From Arthrobacter koreensis (GTDB lineage: Bacteria; Actinomycetota; Actinomycetes; Actinomycetales; Micrococcaceae), in contig NZ_WACG01000007.1 in the NCBI RefSeq assembly GCF_009193255.1, forward strand, positions 151,637-215,636: 64,000 bases of DNA, read 5' to 3'. The notes beneath the pieces were generated by a model. It searched no databases. It was not told where the DNA came from and saw only the letters and a program-made list of their open reading frames with translations. The position numbers and the translations under genes are program-made. Below, in pieces: positions 9,097 to 17,798 of this stretch (within the stretch, counting starts at the first letter, position 1; the number at the start of each line of letters is the position of its first letter).

Positions 9097-11946
9097 ATGG
9101 CGACTCGTACTTCCCCTGCCGCGCGCGGCAGTTCCTCCAGCCGGACTCCAGCCCGCGGCGGCGGGAAGTCCGCGCAGCGCGGGAAGTCTTCCAGCCGCAC
9201 CCCGGCCAAGACCCAGCCCGAAGAGACGCTTCCGCTCCCGCTGCGGGCCGTGCAGGGCGCCTGGATGGGCGTTGCCCGCATCGTCGGCGCCGGAATCCGC
9301 AAACTGGGCACCGACGTCGTGCCGGACCGGGAGATCCGCCGGGACGGAACCGGTTTCTTCCTGATCCTCTCCGCACTGCTCATTGCCACCGTTGAGTGGT
9401 GGGCACTCCGCGGCCCCGTGGCCGATGTAATCCACGCCGGTGCCGCAGGCACTTTCGGCTGGATGGCCGTGGTGCTGCCGTTTATGCTCCTCACCGCCTC
9501 CGTACGCCTCTTCCGGTATCCGGAACGGCACCGGGCCAACGGCCGCATCAGCATCGGCCTGACCATCATGGCCTGCGCCGGGGCGGGCCTGACACACCTG
9601 ATTGGCGGAGCGCCGGCCCTATCCGACGGGTTCGACCGCCTCTGGGTCTCCGGCGGAATTGTTGGATTCCTCGTCGCCGGGCCCCTCTCCGCCGCAATCA
9701 CCCAGTGGCCTGTCATCATCCTGCTGTCGCTGCTGGTGTTCATCTCCGTCCTGATCGTCACCGCGACACCGTTCCGGCACATTCCGCTGCGGCTGCGTGC
9801 CCTGTATGAGCACCTCATGGGCCAGGACCTGGCCGACGACGATCCCGAAGCCCACGACCAGAGCTACCTCTACTCCACGGACCGCCCTGCCAAGCCGAAG
9901 AAGGAACGCCGCTTTGGCCGCGCCAGGAAGGAAGCCGAGCAGGAGCACAGCGACGGTTTCGCCGGGGACGAGGCGTTCGAGGCAGCCCTGCTGCGCGACG
10001 AGGAAGAGCGGGCCGAAGCCGCCGCCGCAGCCGAGCCGCAGGTACCGCCGGGCGTCCGCCGGCCCACCAAGTCCGAGCTCGCCACCCAGAAGCTGCGCCG
10101 CGACCAGGGCCTGGAAGACGCCGAGCCGCCCACGGAAGCCATTTCCCTGGTTCCGGAGGCAGCAGCCTCGCTGGTGGCCGCTCCGCCTGTTCCGCCGGTG
10201 CCTTCACGTCCCGTGGCCCATGTGCCGCCGTCGGCTCCTATCCCGCAGCGCACCGAACAGCTGCAGCTGTCCGGGGACGTCACCTACACGCTTCCGCCGT
10301 CGGAGTTCCTGCCCTCCGGCCCGCCGGCCAAGGAGCGCTCGGAAGCCAACGACGCCGTCGTTGCCGCCCTGACCCGCACGCTCGAGCAGTTCAACGTTGA
10401 TGCCAAGGTCACCGGGTTCTCCCGCGGTCCGACCGTTACCCGGTATGAGATCGAACTGGGCGAAGGCACCAAGGTGGAGCGCGTGACGGCGCTGTCCAAG
10501 AACATTTCCTACGCCGTGGCCAGCTCCGACGTGCGGATCCTGTCGCCGATCCCCGGCAAGTCCGCGATCGGCATCGAGATTCCCAATGCGGACAAGGAAG
10601 TCGTCGCCCTGGGCGACGTGCTGCGCTCGAACGCGGCCCGCAAGACCGAGCACCCCATGGTCATGGGCGTGGGCAAGGACGTTGAGGGCGGGTTCGTCGT
10701 CGCGAACCTGGCCAAGATGCCTCACCTGCTCGTAGCCGGTGCAACCGGTGCCGGTAAGTCATCCTTCGTGAACTCAATGATCACCTCGATCCTCATGCGT
10801 TCAACCCCGGACGAGGTGCGCATGGTCATGGTGGACCCCAAGCGCGTGGAACTGACCGCGTACGAAGGCGTTCCGCACCTGATCACTCCCATCATCACCA
10901 ACCCGAAAAAGGCCGCCGAGGCGCTGCAGTGGGTGGTCCGGGAGATGGACACCCGCTATGACGACCTCGCGAACTTCGGCTACAAGCACATCGACGACTT
11001 CAACAAGGCAGTCCGCAACGGCAACGTGGTCCCGCCGGCCGGGTCCAAGCGCGTCCTGAAGCCCTACCCGTACCTGCTGGTGATCGTGGACGAACTCGCG
11101 GACCTGATGATGGTCGCTCCGAGAGACGTGGAAGACTCGATCGTCCGCATCACGCAGCTCGCCCGCGCGGCCGGCATCCACCTGGTCCTGGCCACGCAGC
11201 GCCCGTCCGTCGACGTCGTCACCGGCCTGATCAAGGCCAACGTTCCGTCCCGGATGGCGTTCGCGACGTCCTCGGTCACGGACTCCCGCGTGGTCCTGGA
11301 CCAGCCCGGTGCCGAAAAGCTGCTGGGCCAGGGCGACGCGCTGTTCCTGCCGATGGGCTCGAACAAGCCGATCCGTGTCCAGGGCGCCTGGGTCACCGAA
11401 TCAGAAATCCACCGCGTGGTGGAGCACGTCAAGAACCAGCTGCAGGCTACCTACCGTGAGGACGTCACCGTCACGGCGCCGAAGAAGCAGATCGACGACG
11501 ACATCGGAGACGACCTCGACGTGCTGCTGCAGGCCACCGAACTGGTGGTGACCACGCAGTTCGGCTCCACCTCCATGCTCCAGCGCAAGCTGCGCGTCGG
11601 CTTCGCCAAGGCGGGGCGCCTTATGGACCTGCTCGAGTCCCGCGGCGTGGTTGGTCCCTCAGAGGGGTCCAAGGCCCGCGACGTGCTGGTGAAACCGGAC
11701 GACCTGGCGGCAACGCTGGCAGCGATCCAGGGCGGGGAAGCGCTGGCCGGTCCGGAGGCCGCAGAGGTTGCGGCCCTGGCGGACAACGCCAACGTCAACC
11801 AGGGCTTCGAGTCCGGCGGTCCCGTGGACCTGGTGGCACAGGACCTGGACTCACGGCCGCAGGCACAGGATTATTACGACGGCGCTGAAGGCTCCGGCGA
11901 TGACGGCGAAGGATCCGAGGATGCCTGGAACCTCACCGGGCGCTGA
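9097..11946 (+). CDS. ftsK: DNA translocase FtsK/SpoIIIE
   Basis: 949 aa from the ATG at 9097; in-frame TTG at 9046 is less likely. It pumps chromosomal DNA through the closing septum and helps resolve dimers. After a basic Ala/Ser-rich N-terminus there are four membrane helices (roughly residues 90-240), then an acidic, proline-rich linker to about residue 430. The RecA-like motor has Walker A GATGAGKSS (from residue 548), Walker B VIVDELADLMM, and ATQRPSVDVVTGLIKANVP. A winged-helix gamma domain (TSMLQRKLRVGFAKAGRL) near residue 830 recognises orientation sequences. The tail is acidic. Confidence 0.95.
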   Translation: MATRTSPAARGSSSSRTPARGGGKSAQRGKSSSRTPAKTQPEETLPLPLRAVQGAWMGVARIVGAGIRKLGTDVVPDREIRRDGTGFFLILSALLIATVEWWALRGPVADVIHAGAAGTFGWMAVVLPFMLLTASVRLFRYPERHRANGRISIGLTIMACAGAGLTHLIGGAPALSDGFDRLWVSGGIVGFLVAGPLSAAITQWPVIILLSLLVFISVLIVTATPFRHIPLRLRALYEHLMGQDLADDDPEAHDQSYLYSTDRPAKPKKERRFGRARKEAEQEHSDGFAGDEAFEAALLRDEEERAEAAAAAEPQVPPGVRRPTKSELATQKLRRDQGLEDAEPPTEAISLVPEAAASLVAAPPVPPVPSRPVAHVPPSAPIPQRTEQLQLSGDVTYTLPPSEFLPSGPPAKERSEANDAVVAALTRTLEQFNVDAKVTGFSRGPTVTRYEIELGEGTKVERVTALSKNISYAVASSDVRILSPIPGKSAIGIEIPNADKEVVALGDVLRSNAARKTEHPMVMGVGKDVEGGFVVANLAKMPHLLVAGATGAGKSSFVNSMITSILMRSTPDEVRMVMVDPKRVELTAYEGVPHLITPIITNPKKAAEALQWVVREMDTRYDDLANFGYKHIDDFNKAVRNGNVVPPAGSKRVLKPYPYLLVIVDELADLMMVAPRDVEDSIVRITQLARAAGIHLVLATQRPSVDVVTGLIKANVPSRMAFATSSVTDSRVVLDQPGAEKLLGQGDALFLPMGSNKPIRVQGAWVTESEIHRVVEHVKNQLQATYREDVTVTAPKKQIDDDIGDDLDVLLQATELVVTTQFGSTSMLQRKLRVGFAKAGRLMDLLESRGVVGPSEGSKARDVLVKPDDLAATLAAIQGGEALAGPEAAEVAALADNANVNQGFESGGPVDLVAQDLDSRPQAQDYYDGAEGSGDDGEGSEDAWNLTGR

Positions 11947-11965
11947 ATCCGGTTAGGCTGGTTTT

Positions 11966-12571
11966 GTGAGCAATTCTGGAACCGAGCGGGTCCCCACCCT
12001 CAATATCGCCAACGTCCTGACGGTCATCCGCATCGTCATGGTGCCCCTGTTTATCTGGTTCCTCGTGGCCGACGACGGCAGGGACGGGCTCTTCCGCTGG
12101 CTGGCCGTGGCCACGTTCGCCGTCGCCATCTACACCGATAAGCTCGACGGCGACCTGGCGCGCAGCCGCGGCCTGATCACTGACTTTGGCAAGATTGCCG
12201 ATCCAATCGCTGACAAGCTGCTGATCGGCTCGGCGCTGGTCATGCTTTCCATCTTGGGCGAGCTCTGGTGGTGGGTGACGATCGTGATCCTGGTGAGGGA
12301 AATCGGCATCACCGTGATGCGGTTCGTAGTAATCCGCTACGGGGTAATGGCGGCGTCCCGCGGAGGGAAGCTCAAGACCGTCATCCAGACGTTCGCTATC
12401 TTCCTGTTCCTGCTTCCCCTCACGTCCTGGCTCGGGGACTGGGCCTGGTGGATCAGCGCCGCAGTGATGGCCGCCGCCGTCGTCGTCACCGTGGTGACCG
12501 GACTTGATTACGTGGTGCAGGCGGTCCGGCTGCGTTCCGGCGCCCGCAGGAACCCGGGGACGGCATCGTGA
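11966..12571 (+). CDS. pgsA: CDP-diacylglycerol-glycerol-3-phosphate 3-phosphatidyltransferase
   Basis: 201 aa integral membrane enzyme for phosphatidylglycerol phosphate synthesis. It carries the CDP-alcohol phosphatidyltransferase signature D(x)2DG(x)2AR(x)8G(x)3D(x)3D, seen as DKLDGDLARSR followed by DFGKIADPIAD. About five to six hydrophobic helices are present. The start is GTG at 11966. Its stop overlaps the next start by 4 bp; pgsA-cinA-regulator is a common actinobacterial order. Confidence 0.93.
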   Translation: MSNSGTERVPTLNIANVLTVIRIVMVPLFIWFLVADDGRDGLFRWLAVATFAVAIYTDKLDGDLARSRGLITDFGKIADPIADKLLIGSALVMLSILGELWWWVTIVILVREIGITVMRFVVIRYGVMAASRGGKLKTVIQTFAIFLFLLPLTSWLGDWAWWISAAVMAAAVVVTVVTGLDYVVQAVRLRSGARRNPGTAS

Positions 12572-13041
12572 GCACCCCGGCGGAGCTGGTGGTAGCGGCC
12601 GCGGCCGCCACACGAACACGGATCGCAGCAGCGGAGTCACTGACCGCAGGCATGGTCGCGGCCGAACTGGGCACCGTGCCCGGCGCATCCGCGGTTCTCC
12701 AGGGGGGAGTGGTCGCCTACCAGAACTCCGTGAAGGAGAGCGTGCTTGGCGTGGACGGGTCCCTTCTACAGGCAGCCGGTTCAGTGGATGCCCGCGTGGC
12801 CGAACAGATGGCTGCGGGGGTGCGGCGGCTCCTCGACGCGGAGATTGGAATTTCCACCACGGGCGTGGCCGGACCCGAGCCCCACGACGGAAAACCCGTT
12901 GGTACCGTCTTCATCGGGGTCGCGGCAGCATCCGGCAGTAGTGCACGGGAGTTCCATTTCACGGGGGACCGGGCCTCGATCCGCAGCCAGGCCTGCGCTG
13001 CCGCCCTGGACCTGCTCGCCGTCGAGCTGGGTGCCGCTTAG
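12568..13041 (+). CDS. CinA C-terminal domain protein (nicotinamide-nucleotide amidohydrolase)
   Basis: 157 aa, equal to the CinA C-terminal/PncC domain alone, without the N-terminal MoCF-like domain of full CinA. The domain deamidates nicotinamide mononucleotide in NAD salvage. Family marks are AAESLTAGMVAAELG (near residue 18), QGGVVAYQNSVK, and STTGVAGPEPHDGKPVGTV. The GTG start overlaps pgsA by 4 bp, which points to coupled translation. Confidence 0.9.
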   Translation: MSTPAELVVAAAAATRTRIAAAESLTAGMVAAELGTVPGASAVLQGGVVAYQNSVKESVLGVDGSLLQAAGSVDARVAEQMAAGVRRLLDAEIGISTTGVAGPEPHDGKPVGTVFIGVAAASGSSAREFHFTGDRASIRSQACAAALDLLAVELGAA

Positions 13042-13157
13042 CAGCTGCCGGAGACGGTGTCTGGAGGATCCGGAACGGGTACGGGAACAAATCCGCCGGG
13101 GCATGAGTTACTAGTATCAGGAACCACCAAGGTTTCCGGTTTAGGATCGTAGACATT

Positions 13158-13175
13158 CCGCGGTTCGAACCGCGG
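13158..13175. promoter_or_regulatory. 18-bp perfect palindrome upstream of clgR-like gene
   Basis: CCGCGGTTCGAACCGCGG is a perfect palindrome in the 257-bp gap between cinA and the regulator, 124 bp before the chosen start. It could be an operator (autoregulation is usual for ClgR) or another factor's site. It does not match the CGCT-N-AGCG-like ClgR core described in corynebacteria, so the binding protein is not known. Confidence 0.45.
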
Positions 13176-13298
13176 TCGGATCGATATAGGGAGCAGGACA
13201 TACACATGGTGAAGCAACCCGTGTCCGTGAACGGCGTCATTCGCTGGCGGGATGTAGGGTTGGCGGAAGATGCACACCGGGAGCCTAAGGAGCGCAAA

Positions 13299-13631
13299 AT
13301 GGTAGTTCTACGCCACGAGATTGGTGATGTACTCCGTGATGTACGCCAGCGCCAGGGCCGTACCCTGCGTGAGGTGTCGCACAGTGCCCGGGTTTCGCTC
13401 GGTTACCTGAGCGAAGTTGAGCGGGGCCAGAAGGAAGCTTCTTCTGAACTCCTGTCCTCTATCTGCAGTGCCCTCGATGTACCTCTGTCCCTGATGCTTC
13501 GTGAGGTCAGTGACCGTGTGGCCAGCGCCGAAGGCGTTTCCATTCCCGATACTGTTCCAACGGAGTTCTCGCGCGAGTTCGCCCGCGAGTTCCCGGAGGA
13601 CCTGGCTCGGGACCTGGCCCGCACGCCGTAA
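13299..13631 (+). CDS. clgR: XRE-family helix-turn-helix regulator, ClgR-like
   Basis: 110 aa from the ATG at 13299, which has an AAGGAG ribosome-binding site six bases upstream; an in-frame ATG at 13206 would add 31 residues that lack family similarity. The N-terminal HTH reads [17 protein letters not shown] then [20 protein letters not shown], the pattern of ClgR/Rv2745c, an activator of Clp protease and stress genes in actinobacteria. The C-terminus is short and has a repeated FARE/FSRE-type acidic stretch. A canonical terminator follows. The gene symbol is by family resemblance and position after pgsA-cinA. Confidence 0.85.
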   Translation: MVVLRHEIGDVLRDVRQRQGRTLREVSHSARVSLGYLSEVERGQKEASSELLSSICSALDVPLSLMLREVSDRVASAEGVSIPDTVPTEFSREFAREFPEDLARDLARTP

Positions 13632-13675
13632 CAACCTCGGACAGCAGTGTGAGCTGTCCGCCCCAAAGACATACT

Positions 13676-13713
13676 CGAAAGACCCCGCCTCCGGGCGGGG
13701 TCTTTCGTCGTTT
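13676..13713. terminator. Bidirectional terminator between clgR-like gene and marR
   Basis: A 14-bp perfect stem, CGAAAGACCCCGCC at 13676-13689 and its complement at 13694-13707, has a TCCG loop and is followed by TCGTTT. It lies between two convergent genes and can act for both. Confidence 0.9.
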
Positions 13714-13721
13714 GGGGCAGG

Positions 13722-14198
13722 CTACTTGGAGCCCTCCGGCACCTGCGAAGCGTTGAGTTTGTGGAGCAGGAGGCTGAGGGTATGCACCTCGTCCTCGTCC
13801 CAGGAAGCCAGCAGGGCGCGGAAGTGCTTCTCGCGGGCACGCTGGGTGCGCGCGAGCTGCTCACTTCCGGATTCGGTCAGGCTGATGGTCTGTGCCCGGC
13901 CGTCCTCCGGATCCGCCTGCTTCTCCACTAGTCCCAGGGACTCGAGCATGACGATCTGGCGGCTCACGGAAGGTTTGCCCACTCCGATGGCCGCAGCAAC
14001 GTCCGTCAGGCGCAGCGGACCCCGCCGCTGCAGGAGGACGAGCAGGCCATAGGCTGCCGGCTCGAGGTCCGGGTGCACGGCCCGTGCCACACGCTGGGAG
14101 GCAGCGCGCGCCCGGCGCCACAGGACGCTGAGTTCCTGTTCGAGGTTCTCGATGGCCTGGTTCGAACTGGAAGCGGCTGCCGGGGGCTTGTCGGTCAT
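13722..14198 (-). CDS. MarR-family transcriptional regulator
   Basis: 158 aa winged-helix regulator. The central segment has LEPAAYGLLVLLQRRG, then LTDVAAAIGVGKPSVSRQI as the recognition helix region, then LGLVEKQADPEDGRAQTI as the wing, the usual MarR order. Such proteins normally repress neighbouring efflux or stress genes in response to small phenolic ligands, but no obvious target adjoins it: the next gene is DUF3046, divergent, 101 bp away. Ligand and targets are unknown. Confidence 0.88.
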   Translation of the reverse strand: MTDKPPAAASSSNQAIENLEQELSVLWRRARAASQRVARAVHPDLEPAAYGLLVLLQRRGPLRLTDVAAAIGVGKPSVSRQIVMLESLGLVEKQADPEDGRAQTISLTESGSEQLARTQRAREKHFRALLASWDEDEVHTLSLLLHKLNASQVPEGSK

Positions 14199-14299
14199 AC
14201 AGCCATTCTAGGCGGCGGAGGGCGGGCGGCCGGGCCGGAGCGGGAAGCACGGACCGGGTTGGGGAGCGGGGCGCCACCCGGGCGTGAGACGATTAATTG

Positions 14300-14524
14300 A
14301 TGCGTATCAGTGATTTCTGGCGGCTCATGGATGATGAATTCGGGTCTGCGTACTCCCGCGTGCTGGCGGCGGACCTCGTCCTGACCGGTCTGGGCGGCCG
14401 GACCGCGCAGCAGGCACTGGATAGCGGAACGGACCCCAAAAGGGTCTGGCTGGAGGTCTGCGAGATGCAGGAGGTCCCGCCGGAGCGCAGGCTGGGGCGG
14501 GACATCAAACCCAAGCAGTCGTAG
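14300..14524 (+). CDS. DUF3046 family protein
   Basis: 74 aa from the ATG at 14300 (a TTG lies just before it). It is a small actinobacterial protein that is commonly found directly upstream of recA. Typical features are MRISDFWRLMDDEFG at the start and the ALDSGTDPKRVWLEVCEMQ stretch near the end. No enzyme motif or membrane segment is present. The function is unknown; the position suggests only conserved synteny with recA. Confidence 0.88.
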   Translation: MRISDFWRLMDDEFGSAYSRVLAADLVLTGLGGRTAQQALDSGTDPKRVWLEVCEMQEVPPERRLGRDIKPKQS

Positions 14525-14543
14525 ACACGCGGGAGCGATCTAT

Positions 14544-14559
14544 TCGAATATCTGTTCGG
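14544..14559. promoter_or_regulatory. LexA (SOS) box upstream of recA
   Basis: TCGAATATCTGTTCGG matches the actinobacterial/Gram-positive SOS consensus TCGAAC-N4-GTTCGA at 10 of 12 defined positions. It lies about 177 bp before the recA ATG, right after the DUF3046 gene, and predicts LexA repression of recA-recX. Confidence 0.85.
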
Positions 14560-14735
14560 ATCCCGATATGCTCCTACACAGGGGCAGCAACTGGTCCGCC
14601 CCGCTCCGGCTGTCCACACCGGCACCTGGCCGCCGCGGCAGTGTCAGTGCCGTCGCATACGGTTCACAGTGAGCAACCGACAGTCGGCCCACGGGCCGGG
14701 AATATCAGCAACAGCCACAACAACAGAGGTGAAGA

Positions 14736-15785
14736 ATGGCCGCTCCAGACCGCGCCAAAGCACTCGAAGCAGCACTGGCCCAGATCGACAAGCAGTTCGG
14801 CAAGGGCTCGATCATGCGGCTTGGCGACGAGACGCGCGCCCCGATCGAAACAATCTCCACCAGCTCCATTGCGCTGGACATTGCGCTGGGCATTGGCGGC
14901 CTTCCCCGCGGCCGCGTCGTGGAGATCTACGGACCCGAATCTTCCGGTAAGACCACGGTGGCGCTCCACGCCGTTGCGAACGCGCAGAAAAACGGCGGTA
15001 TCGCCGCGTTCATTGACGCTGAGCACGCCCTGGACCCGGAGTACGCCAAGAAGCTCGGCGTTGACACCGACGCCCTGCTGGTTTCCCAGCCGGACACCGG
15101 CGAGCAGGCGCTCGAGATCATGGACATGCTGGTCGGCTCGGGCTCACTGGACATTGTGGTCATCGACTCCGTGGCCGCCCTTGTGCCCCGCGCTGAAATC
15201 GAAGGCGAAATGGGCGACAGCCATGTTGGCCTGCAGGCACGGCTCATGAGCCAGGCGCTGCGTAAGATCACCGGCCGCCTGAGCCAGACCAAGACCACCG
15301 CCATTTTCATCAACCAGCTGCGTGAAAAGATCGGTGTGTTCTTCGGCAGCCCGGAAACCACCACCGGTGGCAAGGCACTGAAGTTCTACGCGTCCGTCCG
15401 TATTGACGTACGCCGCATCGAGACGCTGAAGGAAGGTACCAACCCGGTTGGTAACCGTACCCGCGCCAAGATCGTCAAGAACAAGATGGCCCCGCCGTTC
15501 AAGCAGGCCGAGTTCGACATCATTTACGGTCAGGGCATTTCCCGCGAAGGCGGCCTAATCGACATGGGCGTTGAGCACGGGATCGTCAAGAAGTCCGGTG
15601 CCTGGTTCACCTACGACGGTGACCAGCTGGGCCAGGGTAAGGAAAACTCCCGCCGCTTCCTCCGGGACAACCCGGAACTGGCGGACGAGATTGAGCGGCG
15701 CCTGCGGGTCAAGCTCGGCGTGGACGTGCAGCCCGAAGAACAGGCAGCTGACGGCAAGGCCAGCGCGGCAGCAGCCGGCGCCTAG
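14736..15785 (+). CDS. recA: Recombinase RecA
   Basis: 349 aa, full length, with no intein. RecA forms filaments on single-stranded DNA, drives strand exchange and stimulates LexA self-cleavage. The P-loop GPESSGKT is at residues 66-73. The [20 protein letters not shown] region and the [13 protein letters not shown] segment are conserved. The ATG at 14736 follows GAGGTGAAG. An SOS box lies upstream and recX follows after 9 bp. Confidence 0.98.
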   Translation: MAAPDRAKALEAALAQIDKQFGKGSIMRLGDETRAPIETISTSSIALDIALGIGGLPRGRVVEIYGPESSGKTTVALHAVANAQKNGGIAAFIDAEHALDPEYAKKLGVDTDALLVSQPDTGEQALEIMDMLVGSGSLDIVVIDSVAALVPRAEIEGEMGDSHVGLQARLMSQALRKITGRLSQTKTTAIFINQLREKIGVFFGSPETTTGGKALKFYASVRIDVRRIETLKEGTNPVGNRTRAKIVKNKMAPPFKQAEFDIIYGQGISREGGLIDMGVEHGIVKKSGAWFTYDGDQLGQGKENSRRFLRDNPELADEIERRLRVKLGVDVQPEEQAADGKASAAAAGA

Positions 15786-15794
15786 CCGAAACCC

Positions 15795-16367
15795 GTGCAG
15801 AATCGCCGCCGCAGGCCGGGGGGAGGGGGCCAAGACGGTCCCACCCCCGGCTCAGCAGCAGACGCAACGCCGGAAGCCGATCCACACTCCGTAGCGCGTG
15901 CGATTATCCTGCGCCAGCTGACGAGCTCCGCCAAGAGCAGGCAGCAGCTGGCGGACAAACTGGCCGAGAGGGATGTCCCCGAAGACGTGGCCAACGCGGT
16001 CCTGGACCGGTTCGAAGAAGTCCAGCTGATTGATGACGCCGAGTTCGCGCGCATGTGGGTCAGGAGCCGATCCCAGACACGGTCGCTGGCACGCTCCGCC
16101 ATCCGGCGGGAACTGGCAGGCAAGGGGATTGATCCGGAACTGGCCGAAGAAGCACTGGAGCAGATCAGCGCTGATGACGAGGTCGAGGCAGCCAAGGACC
16201 TGGTTGGGCGCAGACTTCGCCGTGCCGCCGTGCCTGCCGACCCGCAGGAACGAGACAAACTGGTTCGTCGGCTGGTGTCCATGCTCGCCAGGAAGGGCTA
16301 CTCACCTTCGCTGGGCTTTTCGGTCGTCAACGACGCCCTAAGCGCACGCCAGGACGGTGGGCTGTAA
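15795..16367 (+). CDS. recX: Regulatory protein RecX
   Basis: 190 aa starting with GTG at 15795, 9 bp after recA. RecX binds RecA filaments and limits their extension. The protein is built of three-helix repeats, seen in ARAIILRQLTSSAKSRQQLA, DRFEEVQLIDDAEFARMWV and the C-terminal SMLARKGYSPSLGFSVV. The first 35 residues are a basic, glycine-rich and disordered extension. Co-transcription with recA is expected. Confidence 0.93.
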   Translation: MQNRRRRPGGGGQDGPTPGSAADATPEADPHSVARAIILRQLTSSAKSRQQLADKLAERDVPEDVANAVLDRFEEVQLIDDAEFARMWVRSRSQTRSLARSAIRRELAGKGIDPELAEEALEQISADDEVEAAKDLVGRRLRRAAVPADPQERDKLVRRLVSMLARKGYSPSLGFSVVNDALSARQDGGL

Positions 16368-16412
16368 CAGCCTTCCAGGCGTCTTGATGTCGTGCCGTAT
16401 GCTGTCATCACT

Positions 16413-17717
16413 ATGTTTACTGTGAGGCTGTTGGGGCGGAAGTTGCACAACCCTGCCCTGGCAGCTGTTGCAGCGGGCGTTTTGGGGGCCACCCTGCTGA
16501 CCGGAATACCTTCGGCCGCCGCTGCGGAGTACCCGTCCTGGGACGACATTTCTGCGGCCAAGTCAGACACAGCTTCCACCGAGGAGCAGGTCCGGAAACT
16601 CGAAGACCTCCTGGACCGTCTCTATGACGAAGCGGGAAACCTGGGCAATGCCGCCGTGTCTGCGTCGAGCCGCTACGACGAGCTTCGGGCCGAAGTCGAG
16701 GCCAGTGACGCACGCCTGGCGGATCTGGCAGCACAACGCAGTGCCGCCTCAGCCCGCGCCGGTGAACTCCGGAACCAGATTGGGGCCTTGGCCGCCCAGA
16801 CCTACAAGACGGGAGGGATGGACAGCACTGTCCTGTTCCTTCTCGATGCGGAGGAGGGCGCCGAACATCTGGACCGTCTCACCACGCTCTCACTTGTCAC
16901 CGAACGTACCTCCCGCCTCTATGGCGAAGCTGAAGCGGCCCGGAAAACGGCAGAGTCCCTCGAAGAAGCCGAGCAGCTGGAACGTCAGGCGCGGGGCAAG
17001 CTGGCGGCGCTGGCCGGAGAGCAGTACGAGGACGCCCAGTCCGCCACGCAGGCCGCAGAGAAGGCCGTACGTGAGCAGGAAGAGCGCAGCGCGGTTCTTG
17101 CCGCCCAGCTGGCAGAGCTGCGCAGTTCGACCGCCGAAGCGGAGCTCGGCCGGATCCAGGCCGCGCGGCTGGAGGAATCCGTCCGGCAGCAGGCAGAAGA
17201 AGCCCGCAAGGCCGCCGAGAATTCACCCGGCAGGGAGGCCGACGCGGTGATTAATCCCACAACTCCCAGACCTCCGGCAACGCCGGAAAACACCCCGGCG
17301 CCAGCCCCCGTCCCGGAACCAGTGCCCGCTCCGGCACCGGCGCCGGCACCGAATCCGCCGGTTCCCGCACCCCAGCCACCGCCCCCTCCGCCACCCGCCG
17401 CGCCAGTGAATGACCCGGCCGGAGCCCAGGCCTTCGCGGCTTCCATGATGGGCGGCTACGGATGGAGCAACGGCGAATTCAGGTGCCTCGTCGATTTGTG
17501 GAACCGGGAATCAAACTGGCTGACCAGCGCCATGAATCCCTACAGCGGTGCCTATGGGATTCCGCAGTCGCTGCCGGGAGACAAGATGGCTGCGGCCGGA
17601 AGCGACTGGCGCACCAACTACCAGACCCAAATCCGGTGGGGCCTCAGCTATATAGCGCAGAGATACGAGACGCCCTGCGGGGCCTGGGCCCACTCGGAAC
17701 AAAAGGGCTGGTATTAA
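16413..17717 (+). CDS. Secreted coiled-coil protein with APF/transglycosylase-like C-terminal domain
   Basis: 434 aa from the ATG at 16413. Residues 1 to about 35 form a signal peptide ending near AAAAEYPS. Residues 45-250 are a long Ala/Glu/Arg-rich coiled coil like the N-terminus of RipA-type hydrolases. Residues 260-325 are Pro/Ala-rich. The last 105 residues form a small transglycosylase-like fold of the aggregation-promoting-factor type: LWNRESNW with the presumed catalytic Glu, then SGAYGIPQSLPGDKMAAAG and the terminal GWY. It probably cleaves or binds peptidoglycan outside the cell. It is followed by a paralogue of the same C-terminal domain. Confidence 0.8.
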   Translation: MFTVRLLGRKLHNPALAAVAAGVLGATLLTGIPSAAAAEYPSWDDISAAKSDTASTEEQVRKLEDLLDRLYDEAGNLGNAAVSASSRYDELRAEVEASDARLADLAAQRSAASARAGELRNQIGALAAQTYKTGGMDSTVLFLLDAEEGAEHLDRLTTLSLVTERTSRLYGEAEAARKTAESLEEAEQLERQARGKLAALAGEQYEDAQSATQAAEKAVREQEERSAVLAAQLAELRSSTAEAELGRIQAARLEESVRQQAEEARKAAENSPGREADAVINPTTPRPPATPENTPAPAPVPEPVPAPAPAPAPNPPVPAPQPPPPPPPAAPVNDPAGAQAFAASMMGGYGWSNGEFRCLVDLWNRESNWLTSAMNPYSGAYGIPQSLPGDKMAAAGSDWRTNYQTQIRWGLSYIAQRYETPCGAWAHSEQKGWY

Positions 17718-17798
17718 ACCGGCTTCGTTACCGGAACGCAACCCGGGCGTTACCTAAACGCGACCTTGTTCAGGATCGATGTGTACGGTCCCGGTCCT

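Noticed and set aside
13206..13298. Earlier in-frame start for the ClgR-like regulator
   Set aside because: No good ribosome-binding site at proper distance and no similarity in the added 31 residues; AAGGAG precedes the later ATG.
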